Origin: Thereva unica | Lineage: Eukaryota; Arthropoda; Insecta; Diptera; Therevidae | Assembly (NCBI GenBank): GCA_949987705.1 | Contig: OX465284.1 | Span: 110,839,163-110,903,162, forward strand | Direction of reading: 5' to 3' | Length of the DNA stretch: 64,000 nucleotides | The notes under the pieces: model-generated | Database searches by the model: none | Seen by the model: the letters and a program-made list of their open reading frames with translations, nothing else | What the model was told of the DNA's origin: nothing | Part shown: piece by piece, positions 54,671 through 64,000 of the stretch | How the letters are laid out: each line of letters starts with the position of its first letter | Position numbering within the stretch: the first letter of the stretch is position 1 | Made by a program: the position numbers and the translations under genes

Positions 54671-56299
54671 TATTGGTCCGCAAAAGCCCTATGAGTATGG
54701 TAGGAAGGGTAAGGTCCATCCTAACAGAGCCTCCATGCCAGAATAAGGCATTATACAACTGGGTACACCTAGTGCCCAGAGAAGATCGTTAAACGACAGC
54801 CACAGCCATGCTTCCTGCTTCCATCAGTCCGAGATAGTTACAGCGGGCGTACTTATCCCCTATCTCGCTGGTGACTGAGCACCATATATAGGGCGTTAGT
54901 GCAAAAACAATCTTTTAACCAATTTTTAAAGTCGGTAAACAAACAATTTCCACAAGAGCCGCCTTTGTTATGTCATTTTGATTTAGAAACTTTCCCCTGC
55001 GAAGAAATCCCCCCCCCCTCCGATAAAATGTCTGCATTTACTTGGCTGATCCAAGGGAAAAATCAAATGAATTCCTGAAACCAATCAAAAATTTCGATTG
55101 GTCCATAAAGCCCAAAGGTCGTTTGCATAAATGCAAACTCCTGATCCCGGCCAACTTTGGTCCTAGACAAGCTGCTCCAATGGAGTTTGACTGATGAAGA
55201 ATTTCAGTCACGGAAAGTGTAAAAATTTAATTAAGCATCGGCAGACATGCTGCACAGAAAGGTATCCAGCCATCCAAACTTTTCATTCCGGGCTCGGCTG
55301 CCCGTCCAAAAAGAACGTCCCGAACACCGCCCGCGCGCCGCCCACCTAGAAAGGCCATTCCCCTCCGGGAGACAAAGGACCTATAGGTCGCCGTGGCAGA
55401 GCCCATATTTGCGGTGGTGCTCTCATATCCGGCGCTAGCGTCACATCTGACATCCTTTCGATAAGGACGGAAGCGGCAGGTGATATTAAAAAGATTTCAT
55501 TTGGTTCCAGTTTCCCCCCTTTTGGTCCTGTTCCTTTGTTGACTTTTAGGTATAGACTCTGTGCGAGGGCGGACCATGTTATTCTTGCAGGAAATTTTGT
55601 GTGCAATTCATTTTCGATACGAACAGAACTAGCGAGCAGCGCACCACACACAGTGTATTCCGAAGGAGATTTTAATTGTAATAAAAGCAAGGATTTCGTT
55701 GCCAGTTCAGAAACGCCAGAATCGCCGGGACAATGGCTTAAAGATGAATAAATTGGTCTGGGTGGAAATGGATTATAAAAGTTTTGCTTAAGCTCATAGT
55801 CCTGGGCCTAACTTAATTTCACTGTTCGCAAAGTTTGCGGCTTCCTCCACTATTGCGAAAGTTTTGAAGTGTTTTTATAGAAGTGAAAATAATTCCTACT
55901 TCTCCGACGGTGGAGTTGTTTTTTGATAAAGAAGTTTTAAGGGAAAGCCGTAATCGGATATTTATGAAGTTGGATTGAATTTTCCCCCCCGGCTAGTGCA
56001 ATTGTTCCCGAACTTCTCTCCGCTTTACTTTCTTCTTGAGGACAAACAATTGCGCTATGATTACGTACAAATGAATCGTTGGTCTAATAAACCATGTTGT
56101 AGTTCTTATATTTCAGAAACAGTTGTTGCGCTTGTCCTGTTTTCGGCGTACTTGAAGGGATAAAATCATATCGTCTAGAGCCGAGTGGATTAAACTAAAT
56201 GAAAACTTTATCGTCGGATCCACTGCTTACCATAAAAACCAATTAAAACCTCTATAATTAAGTTATCTCGAGTAAACACGACTGTCTTTCAATTAGTTG
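54671..56299. other. Unassigned intronic DNA
   Basis: No recognised gene. A C-run at 55007-55019 and TA-rich sequence elsewhere. Open frames up to 114 codons overlap each other. Confidence 0.45.
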
Positions 56300-56369
56300 A
56301 TCAAAGTCGTCGTTTCAAACATCCCAAAGTCAGTTTGGTTTTCATGCCCAATCGCCGCAATACCTACTA
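56300..56369. mobile_element. TIR end, AGTAGGTATTG family, copy 3
   Basis: CGTTTCAAACATCCCAAAGT then TTCATGCCCAATCGCCGCAA TACCTACT. The same 60-bp block recurs at 58575..58642. The terminal word, reversed, is AGTAGGTATTGCGGCGATTG, a relative of AGTAGGTACTGGGATACTTG at 20657. Confidence 0.6.
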
Positions 56370-56734
56370 AATTTTGTGTTGTCGACTGCCTGTCAAATTA
56401 ATTGATCGTTTCAAGCGTGACGTAAGGGCGACCAGACTCCAAAAGAATCCTTCAACGGTGTGGGCCTTCTCAAAAGGGAGGATGGCTCCATGATGAAATC
56501 TTGAGACTCAACGAACGCTTTCCAGGGCCAATCCCTCAGAACGCTTATGGATCCTGGGTGTAGTCATAGGACCATCCCAAAACGTTATTCCCAGTCTTTC
56601 TGGGAACATCTTCGACCGTGACAATGTTAATTGGGCAATGGCCTCTTTTCAACCCTCAAGTCCCTGGGAGAAGACGCTACAAAGGAGCTAAGTCCTATCT
56701 GCATCCAGGGTTTCACAGTTGAGTACTCAGACTC

Positions 56735-57480
56735 AGTCAACTATGGAATACTGGAACGCTCAACTGGATTACGCCATTGGTAAAGCCCCAACAATTCCAC
56801 GTCCTCATAACACACATATGCCATTCGGATCGGGTCCCGTCGGCGTGGAAGAAAGCGATCATTGTGCCAGCGACAGTAAGCTACAGTCGGGTATGTAAGA
56901 ATTATCGTGGTATTAGCCTCCTTTCGATCGTCAGCAAAGTATTTACAAAAATCATACAATTGAGGCTTCAGAAACATCGAGAGCAAACGAGCCGGAAAGG
57001 ACAAGCGGCATTTAGACCACATAGAGGATACATTGATCAAATATTTGCTCTCCGTCACCTAATGGAAGAAAGAATTCCTTGCGAAAAACGCACTGTGGTC
57101 GTTTTCATCGATTTCAAATCCGTTTTCGATTGCATCGATTGGTACAGCTTGGAAACCGAACACGTGACATTGAAAATCATCCAACTTCTCCAAATGTCGT
57201 ACTATGGCCCAACCAGCAGCATTCGTATTCGCAGCGACTTATCCGAGGAATTCCTGATTCAACGGGTGTCCGACAATGAGACGTCGCTTCGCCACTTCTC
57301 TTTAACGCTGTGATCGGTGCGATTATGTGTGAATCATTCGATGGACGACGCGCAGTTCGATACGACGACAACAACTTCGTAACCGACTTGATGTTCGCCG
57401 ACGATAGCGGATGCCGCCCGCATCGCCCGGTCATACGGGTTAAAAATCAATGCTTAAAAGACCAAACTGCTCATAACGGA
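56735..57480 (+). pseudogene. LINE reverse transcriptase fragment (RTE/CR1-like type)
   Basis: The frame 56777..57313 reads HSDRVPSAWKKAIIVPATVS, CKNYRGISLLSIVSKVFTKI, KGQAAFRPHRGYIDQIFALR, and TVVVFIDFKSVFDCIDW, which are RT motifs 1 to 3 (NYRGISLLS, GFRPxRGxxDQIF, FIDFxxAFDxID). A shifted frame continues with DGRRAVRYDDNNFVTDLMFA and DDS, which holds the catalytic FADD motif. Alanine replaced by valine in FKSVFD and the loss of the G-V-R-Q-G-D step make it inactive. It differs from the R1- and LOA-like pieces nearby. Confidence 0.87.
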
Positions 57481-57559
57481 CGGATCGAGGGCCATAATAT
57501 AATTGCCACGTAAACTTCTCTGGCGAGTTCGTCCGGCAGGGTGGAGAATTCAGCAATCG

Positions 57560-58520
57560 GCGACTTAAAGAATCATCGATTATCAGTTACCGAGGCTCGA
57601 GACGTCGCCATAAATCGTCGAGAATAGAAACGAATAGTGAACGGCCAGCGGCACCGACAGCAGCGTATCCCTTGCGAGGGCGTCCCCCTCAAAGGGCCTG
57701 CTAACGGATCAAAGAAGAAGACCGACGGGTCAAAGATGGAACCTGGTATGGGGCCGGCGTCGTCAGACCCAACTCCAAGGTCTCGATTGCAATGGGTAAG
57801 TGGCCCTCTGTTTTCCAGACTGAAATACATGCTATTGAGACCTTGCGATAGGCTCAACCTTGAGAAAGGTTTGAAAAGCGCCAACCTTAAAATGCCAAGC
57901 TGTCATCAAGGCACTCTCAGCGTGAAAGTTTTCTCCCAAAATAGTTGCCGGATATTTTAAAGTACTCCAGAGCCTCACCAGAAGAAATAAGGTCTGGCTC
58001 TGCCAGGTCCCTGGAGCCTGAGGTAGAAATGAAGCTGCAGATAGCCTCGCGAGGGAGGTTCTGAGACGTTGGTTCAGGGCCCAGAACCCTTCTGTGGCAT
58101 CTCTTGGTCCACCTTCAAGTCCCTGATAGAGGAGTGGATTAAGGGACTAAACCTAGCCTATAGGGACTCAGTCCCAGGTCTTAGACAGGCTAAATATCTT
58201 ACAAGACCCTTTGCTTTAAGGGGCACTATCACTTTAAACAGAGCGGACCTAAGGCTGCTGTTGGGGTATCTGGCTGACCATCTAGAACCTCCACAACCTA
58301 GTCCTGTCTCAAGAGACAGAGTGCCGACTCTGCATGAAAGGCGATGAGACTTCCACACATATTCTTTGTGAATGTGTTGTCCGTCTTAGAAGAAGAACGT
58401 TTATCAGTCAGAGAATTTATGAGCCCTGCTCAAGTCCGTTCTTCGTCAATTAAAGGCCTTCTTCGTCCGGAAGGCTGATAGTCTGTTGCGCTAGTGGGGT
58501 ACATACACAATAGGCCTAAC
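57560..58520 (+). pseudogene. LINE RNase H and zinc-knuckle fragment (LOA/I-like)
   Basis: The frame near 57715 reads KKTDGSKMEPGMGPAS (RNase H start, TDGSKM), followed by RLNLEKGLKSANL and KVFSQNSC. A shifted frame reads LTRRNKVWLCQVPG and NEAADSLARE (RNase H end). Then VQGPEPFCGISWSTFKSLIE, LRQAKYLTRPFALRG and, after another shift, CRLCMKGDETSTHILCECVV, the C-terminal Cys/His motif. The order is complete but at least four frame changes are needed. It lies between two copies of the AGTAGGTATTG end. Confidence 0.85.
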
Positions 58521-58574
58521 TTGGCCTCAGTGTTCACCATGTGGGTTGCCCGTCTTACTTTTCTCCTCATTCAT

Positions 58575-58642
58575 TAAAAATATCGTTTCAAACGTTCCAA
58601 ACCGGCTTAGTTCCCATTCCCAATTGCCGCAATACCTACTGA
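58575..58642. mobile_element. TIR end, AGTAGGTATTG family, copy 4
   Basis: ATCGTTTCAAACGTTCCAAA, CCGGCTTAGTTCCCATTCCC and AATTGCCGCAATACCTACT duplicate the block at 56300..56369 in the same orientation, 2.27 kb apart. The inner word TTAGTTCCCATTCCCAA matches the TAGTTCCCATACCCAA end at 22286. Confidence 0.62.
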
Positions 58643-59938
58643 GTCTCGTATTGTATGAAAATATTTCTGTGCAGAGTTGATTCGTAACTACAATGGCTGT
58701 GGCAATATCGATTCAGCTTTACCATAGCTAGTACATTACTACAGTAAGTCCATAAACGTGCAGAAGCTGCCATCACCGATGAGTATGAAAGCGCAGTTAT
58801 ACTTCCACCGTCCACTAAAGTAACGCTCCAATGTGCTACTCGGATTACATCCAGCAAAAACTCACCTCTGTGGGAGAAATCGCTTAATCTTAATGACAAA
58901 TGTTCCATTAAACAAACCTAAAACACCGCAAAAACCCCCGTCGAAAATTAAAGTCACAGAGTAAAAGTTGACTGTAGCCTGAATCCTTGACCACATCGTT
59001 ATGCAAATCTCGGTTGGGGGGGAAAACCCCAAAACAAAAACAAAACAAAAAATGCAAAATCCGCAAAGTTCTGATTTTCTTCATTTCTCAAGTGTTTTGT
59101 TGTTGACACCAACTTTCATATCCCCGACTTGTGCTTTGAAAATATTTTTCATAACTACAAAAGAAGGGTCGCCAAAGCCCCCGTATCCCAGGAAGCACCA
59201 GAACTCATCCAGGATCCTATGGTTTTTATCCTCAGCACATTTGAATGTAGTTAAAATATTTTCCTGCATAAGATATTTTTTTTTTGCATTTTGTTAAAAA
59301 AAAAAGAAAAAAAAACACGAAAAGAATGAAAATGGAAGAGATTATGACATTTTTCCATCTCATCACTCCTCGCTATGCAGTATTTCCCATTTTGCTAGAG
59401 AGTTATCCTTTTCCCCCTCCACTTCCTCCGAAACTATAGTCGGCATAGATTAAAAACCCTCGAAGCCTTTTTGCGCTTTTGTCTTGTATACTCGCAGCTC
59501 ATTAAAGTCGATGGGAAAAGGTATTTCAGCTATTTTACTGACGAAAATATGCCAACAGTGGGCGCCACCGGAGAGGGTATGAGAGGCTTGTGCAGGCTCT
59601 GTATGGAAAAAGGATGCTCTGTTTTTTTCTGATACGGCAAGGACTGCAGCATCCAGCAGCACCACCAGCAGCACGCCTACGTATTCCACTAGTTTCTTCT
59701 CTGTGGAGCAATCTTTTTATTACTGTTTCAATTTGCGAAGAATGCAGTCCTGTCAACAATGACGTCGAAGATGCGGATTTGGCTTTTTTTATCTTTGAGA
59801 AACTTTTTTTTATTTTCAAAAAAGGAGTAAAGCAAGCAATCAGCTGAAACTCGAGTATTTTTTAGCATTAAGTCTTGTAGGATGCAAATTAAGAGGATTT
59901 CATTAATTAAAATCTGTTTTCTGTTTTTATCTTTTCAG
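58643..59938. other. Unassigned intron sequence leading to the microexon
   Basis: No recognised element. A-rich tracts at 59024-59055 and 59297-59325. The end (59905-59938) is a long pyrimidine tract TGTTTTCTGTTTTTATCTTT before CAG. Confidence 0.55.
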
Positions 59939-59983
59939 GACGAAAAAAATCAACTCCTTATCACTAACATTTGGCTCAAGCTT
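59939..59983 (+). CDS. Nicotinic acetylcholine receptor alpha-type subunit, 45-nt microexon (loop D)
   Basis: Encodes DEKNQLLITNIWLKL in phase 0, between CTTTTCAG (ending 59938) and GTAAGTA (from 59984). In insect alpha6/alpha7-like subunits a 45-nt exon codes exactly this segment, right after ...QIIDV of the preceding exon. It forms strand beta2 with loop D of the complementary agonist-binding face. The tryptophan in NIWL corresponds to vertebrate alpha7 Trp55. In Drosophila Dalpha6 this is one of the alternatively spliced positions (exons 3a/3b). I see only one version of the exon in the 24 bp to 4 kb that follow. The next exon (starting ...EWND) is beyond the window. Confidence 0.94.
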
Positions 59984-61059
59984 GTAAGTATGAATTTTTT
60001 ATGCATAGTAGACTCTTTCAACCTTTTTAACTTCAAGAAAAACACTGTCCAGTCTTCAGCTGGATGCATGGGCGGCGTTTTCATAACTGCAAATGGTGCA
60101 CTTGCACCGAGCGCAATGGGACAGGGACGCAATTTCAGAAATTACAATTCCTTGACAGCGATAAAAAATGAAGACAAAATGGGGCGCAATATGGTATTGT
60201 GCACCGGGCGCAAAAGACCCAAGCCGGATGTACATATCTTGATCTAACACCATATATATAACGACATTACCATAGCTTCGTGGTGTTGTTGAACATTCTT
60301 TTTCTTGAGAAGCGGCCGTTTTTTTCGCATTTTGTGCCTTCAATCTTGTGTCAGTGTAGTCAGCATATGACGAATGCACTTTTCGTAATGGCCATAGCTT
60401 CTGGAATCTCTAAACTCGATTCGTCGTTCGTTCAGTACCATTTGCTGGGCATTTTCGTTGTTATCGGTGGTGGTCGCAATTGCTGGCTGTCTCGAACGCT
60501 CACAAAAGCTAAGTTAGCACGTTCAGGTACTCTTGACAAGGGATAAGTGATAACAGCAGCAATTTTGCCAAGTGATTCACACATACTATGTAAAAGATGG
60601 AAAAAGTTTGATTTCCCATAGACATGCGCGTCGCTTTTGGCCAAACCTCCGCGCAAACTCTACTTCTCCGGAGTTTATCCAGAATCTTGTAATCATGTTC
60701 AACACATACCGAAAACAGTTTCTTAAGCAATCCCTCCAGTTACAACTACTTAGCAATTCCTTCCATTCTCCCCAAAATCATGAAGACGAAGTGGGTATTG
60801 GAGCACTTTGGTGTGGGAAAAAACTGGTTTGGATCCAGGGTAACTTTTTCATGTGTGAGGTCCAAAGGTACTGTGGCCATTCATTTGGCCCATTGTACTA
60901 CACAACCTCCCCCAAACTCATATTTGTAGGTCAGACGGCTTGAACAAATTCAGTAATCTGCCTAATGACTTGTCTCTTAGACTTGAATATTGAGTAGGGA
61001 CAAAGAAACCTTGCTGGTTGCTATTGCCACGCACTCTCAGAGAACGTTAGGAGCAGGCT
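59984..61059. other. Start of the following intron
   Basis: The donor GTAAGTATG is followed by AT-rich intron with no recognised gene. Open frames of 88-123 codons on both strands (60.0-60.9 kb) have no domain. It contains the solo TIR end at 60790..60833. Confidence 0.5.
60790..60833. mobile_element. Solo TIR end, relative of the MITE at 62227..62442
   Basis: AGTGGGTATTGGAGCACTTT followed by GGTGTGGGAAAAAACTGGTT aligns with the reverse of that MITE's right end (AGTAGGTACTGAGGCACTTT, GGCGTGGAAAAAAATCTGGTT). The opposite end is not seen, so it is a fragment. Confidence 0.62.
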
Positions 61060-62226
61060 CACCCCCCTCCAGGTGGCAAAGCCTTCAGGTGGAGTCCTCC
61101 GCTCTTCCTATCCTCTAATTTAGGACGCAGTGTCCAATAATCAAACCAACAAGTGCCCTAACATAATTTCTACTGCGCTCTAACAACTCCTTGGCCGTGC
61201 TGGGGGACAGTGCACAGGAAGGAACCGCTTAGAGTTGGCCGGTCCAGGCGTGGACGTCCAGCATTTAGTGTCTTAATCAAATTCCGATCGATCAGAGCCC
61301 TTTGCAGCAAGCGAGCGGTGCCCCGGGTGTCAGAGCCCTGTTAAGCTATCTTGTATGTGCCCAGAAGGCTGCTCAAATTTTGAGATTTTGAAGAGCATAC
61401 AGTTCGATAGCATCCCCGCTTCCGGGCTTGTTGTGAAAAGTTCTAATCTAGTTCTGTCTGCGAGTGCAGGTTCTGAAAGTCCCGGTAGTGATCGTTTTTT
61501 GGGGGAAGGAACCAGAATCGCTTTGTCTTGATTGAGTTTTAGTCTTAGGCTGGTTACAAGATCTAGTGCCTACTCCATACGCCTTCACATGATACCTTCA
61601 GTTTCACCTGTAACTACGATGACGACGAGGTCTGGCATCTTGGCGGAAAAGTTTCGGCCGTTGAGTAGCTCTTGGAGTTCATCTGCAACAAGGCACCTCA
61701 AAAGTTGAGATAAAACTCCTTCCTGTGGACAACCTATAGGGCCTTCCAGAGATCCTTCAACATATCTTGATATTGAGGAAGGCCACCAGCGCAACTCCTA
61801 TGTCTAGAATGGAATAGATCCCGTCTACTACAAGCGACCTAATAGCTTCGTGATTAAACACGGCGTTTGCTTCTGTTAGCTTTAGTCATTCCTAGGGCTG
61901 TTAGCTGCCCGGAGATGCGCCTGGGAAGTGTGCTTGAAGCAATATTATCAAGGTTTCTTCCCTAGACTAAGCGAAAGAGCCATCGGTTCTCTCAATAGAT
62001 CCGAGATCTCCCAATAAGTCTTTTAATAAACCTTTGTGGATTTTTGCTGACTCTCGAATGTCTTCGATGCCCTTGCAGAAACTCCTCCAGCTGCTTCTTT
62101 TTGCTCGTCTGATCGCCCTATTATAAGGGATTAACGAGTTATTGTAACTCTCCTAGTTGCCGCTCTTCTTGGCTGCGTTTAATAGTATCCTCGTGGCGGA
62201 TTGCAACAGATAGAGCTCCTAATTCC
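61060..62226 (-). pseudogene. LINE ORF2 RT fragment (I/LOA-like)
   Basis: On the minus strand from 62226: YNRAIRRAKRSSWRSFCKGI and EDIRESAKIHKGLL (pre-RT region), later CPQEGVLSQLLRCLVADELQ followed by ELLNGRNFSAKMPDLVVIVV, which is the RT segment GCPQGGVLSPLLW..VxDELL..LN...YADDxVI with the YADD replaced by a non-catalytic sequence (MPDL). Next, LRLKLNQDKAILVPSPKKRS corresponds to the post-catalytic region. Multiple shifts are present. The upstream limit coincides with the MITE at 62227. Confidence 0.82.
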
Positions 62227-62442
62227 GTTGATAATCACTAGTAGGTACTGAGACACTTTGGCGTGAGAAAGAACGTGGCTTACCACCAAGGTTATAAAAG
62301 GGTGTGTTTATTACCCATTAATAATTATTAATTATCCATTAACAGATAATAAGAGCCATTTTGTTGAACTTAATAACATTGGTCACAAACCAGATTTTTT
62401 TCCACGCCAAAGTGCCTCAGTACCTACTCGATGATTATCAAC
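62227..62442. mobile_element. 216-bp MITE with about 40-bp inverted ends (AGTAGGTACTG family)
   Basis: The left end is GTTGATAATCACTAGTAGGT followed by ACTGAGACACTTTGGCGTG. The right end, reversed, is GTTGATAATCATCGAGTAGG followed by TACTGAGGCACTTTGGCGTG. The interior is AT-rich (ATTAATAATTATTAATTATC) and non-coding. It sits exactly at the edge of the LINE fragment, so it may have inserted there or mark a rearrangement point. Confidence 0.82.
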
Positions 62443-64000
62443 AATAGGCACAAACTCCAAATGACAAACCTGGGACCTTTTAGTGCGGCAAATTCCCTGC
62501 TTTGCAACCACCGCCCTAGACTAATTCCAACAGTATTCCCGCACAAACCACTCACGCACAAGCCAGTCAAGAGAGTCGTTCATGAATATAGCAACTCGTT
62601 TTATAATAACCTTCTGCAGTCAGTATTTTCGAACTCGTACGACAATTTGACGACTGCGATTCTGCGTCTTCTCTTCCAGGCTCATTCCAGAATCATTGTA
62701 ACCCAAAACTTCTTCTATTCTTCGGCCGAAATTTCACTACTATACATCATGACGCCATGCGGAAAGAGGCTCCTCCTCAGGCCTCCAATTTGTTTGTCAT
62801 CGATCCACTTAACACAAAATTGCTAAAACTTGGCAATAATCGAGGCTGTTAGAAGAACTAAATTCATTTGATTCAATTATCTGATGACAATTATTCCGTT
62901 AATCAAGATTCCACTTTCAATAGAGGGACTCAACGAGTTTAGCACAATCTCAGATAAGATTCATTCATTTTAACAGTTTGAAGCTCTTTCCATACTCTCG
63001 ACAAGACCTTATCACAATTCAATCGCTCTTGAGCAGCGTCAAAACACTCACAACATCTTCAAAGCCATACTCCCATACCCATACCCATACACCGACGACA
63101 ACAGAACCGCTTGAAGAGAACTACGATACGAATGAAAATAGCATGATGAGATCCTGTGTAGAGGAAGGATTATATTTCCGCATGGCATGAGAGAATACCT
63201 TGTGCGCCAGACACCTACCAGCCCCCGGGGCTTTTAATTTGATTTTATTTTAGTTTCGAGTTCCGTGATAAAATATTCGTGAAGTTTCTATTTGTAATTA
63301 AAGTTAACGAAGCCCCACCAGCCCCCGCTCTTCTGGTTATCCGGCGCTGCACCAGACCAAAACAAATCCTGAATAATTTCCTCCGGGCCGAAGGACGCCT
63401 TGATTAAATCGACGAGTGGCTTTTTTGCCATGCCACTAGACTATCGTCAAAAAGTCACCGTTTGGCATGCACCTGGGTCTTAAGGTTTAGCACCGAGAAA
63501 CAGGAACCGTTACTATAAGGTAACTCGAATATAAACTATAATCCAGGAAAGTTTATCTATGACCACACAGGGTGCCCATAAAGCTACCGCAGACCTATAC
63601 CGCAAACAGGATACCACCAGCGCTGCAACTATTCACCCACTCCACATTCGCTTCCTTGTGCTTCCTTGACTAACCCTCGCCAGGATATTGTCTGCGCCGG
63701 GGGGGAGGAGTGCTCTTCCCAAAATGAGGATCTCTACAATTTCAATTTCCAGGAAGACCTGCTTTGCACCACCAAGAAACGAGAAAAAGTATTTAAACTT
63801 TTAAACTTGCGAGAAACTTAGAAGAAATATCGCGTAGCAAGGATGTTCTTACGGTACTTAAGTCACAAAAACTTACACAGCGTCCCCGGTGAGTCCTTTT
63901 GCGTAGGGGTCCCGATGAAAGTGTTGAGTCCTGAGTTATTTGCTAGGGCTGTAATTAAATTTTCATGTTAGAACTCGATCCTTGCTGTTCCTTTTGTCTG
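62443..64000. other. Unassigned intronic DNA to the window end
   Basis: No recognised gene or element. A 131-codon frame at 62431..62826 overlaps the MITE end and has no domain. CCCATACCCATACCCATACA near 63071-63090 is a short 6-bp repeat. No further receptor exon (expected to begin ...EWND) is visible. Confidence 0.45.

Larger units (their letters stand above)
20248..59938 (+). other. Intron of the nAChR subunit gene (39,691 nt)
   Basis: It begins GTAAGTATCC after the codon GTG at 20245-20247 and ends TTTTATCTTTTCAG before GAC at 59939. Phase is 0 at both ends, so ...QIIDV joins DEKNQ..., the exact order of known subunits. Most of its content is decayed transposons on both strands, listed individually. 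No other host exon with a convincing domain was seen in it, which argues against a nested gene but cannot exclude short exons. Confidence 0.88.

Noticed and set aside
20248..59938. A nested host gene within the large intron
   Set aside because: Every stretch with recognisable protein similarity belongs to a transposable element; no other domain was found.
62431..62826. 131-codon open frame on the plus strand
   Set aside because: Starts inside the MITE's inverted end and has no domain.

Overview
This window is animal nuclear DNA, most likely from an insect or another arthropod. The only host-gene sequence I can support is two small plus-strand exons of one nicotinic acetylcholine receptor (nAChR) alpha-type subunit. 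Exon A (20108..20247) encodes the start of the ligand-binding domain (GPHEKRLLHHLLDAYNVL... to ...LTLMQIIDV). Exon B (59939..59983) is a 45-nt microexon encoding DEKNQLLITNIWLKL. Both have good splice sites and compatible phases, and they are the expected consecutive segments of an alpha5/6/7-like subunit. They are separated by an intron of 39,691 nt. Everything else is intronic: at least 20.1 kb upstream of exon A, the large intron, and at least 4.0 kb downstream of exon B. The species cannot be fixed from the sequence.

The introns are packed with decayed mobile elements. Non-LTR retrotransposons include a 5'-truncated LINE with an exact 14-bp target-site duplication (3117..4248), R1-like fragments (21.0-22.9, 26.8-27.2, 31.1-31.5 kb), I/LOA/Jockey-like RT, RNase H and zinc-knuckle pieces (4.3-5.0, 20.3-21.0, 31.6-31.8, 52.7, 54.3-54.7, 56.6-58.5, 61.1-62.2 kb) and Jockey-like 3' ends (9.1-9.5, 39.7-40.7 kb). 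A decayed Ty3/Gypsy element lies on the minus strand at 42.9-45.4 kb, with a 0.84-kb tandem array grown inside it. DNA transposons include a hAT-like non-autonomous element with an 8-bp duplication (11611..12459), several Tc1/mariner-type transposase relics (10.3, 16.8, 23.3, 53.2 kb), a TA-flanked TIR element (15291..16797) and at least five MITE-like inverted-repeat elements.

Two kinds of RNA-derived short repeats are present. One is a roughly 490-bp tRNA-derived SINE (15.8, 26.0, 38.7 kb), whose first copy has a 13-bp target-site duplication. The other is a seven-copy family carrying an internal stretch that resembles 5S rRNA (2.8, 5.9, 9.5, 31.9, 38.5, 39.3, 53.0 kb). Conserved non-5S sequence lies on both sides of the 5S part, which differs from the usual 5S-headed SINE layout.

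There are no operons, CRISPR arrays or prokaryotic features. I found no clearly new biological system. The most noteworthy items are the receptor microexon across a 40-kb intron, the internal-5S repeat family, a family of very short TIR palindromes that interrupts two different LINEs, and the nested transposons with legible insertion scars.
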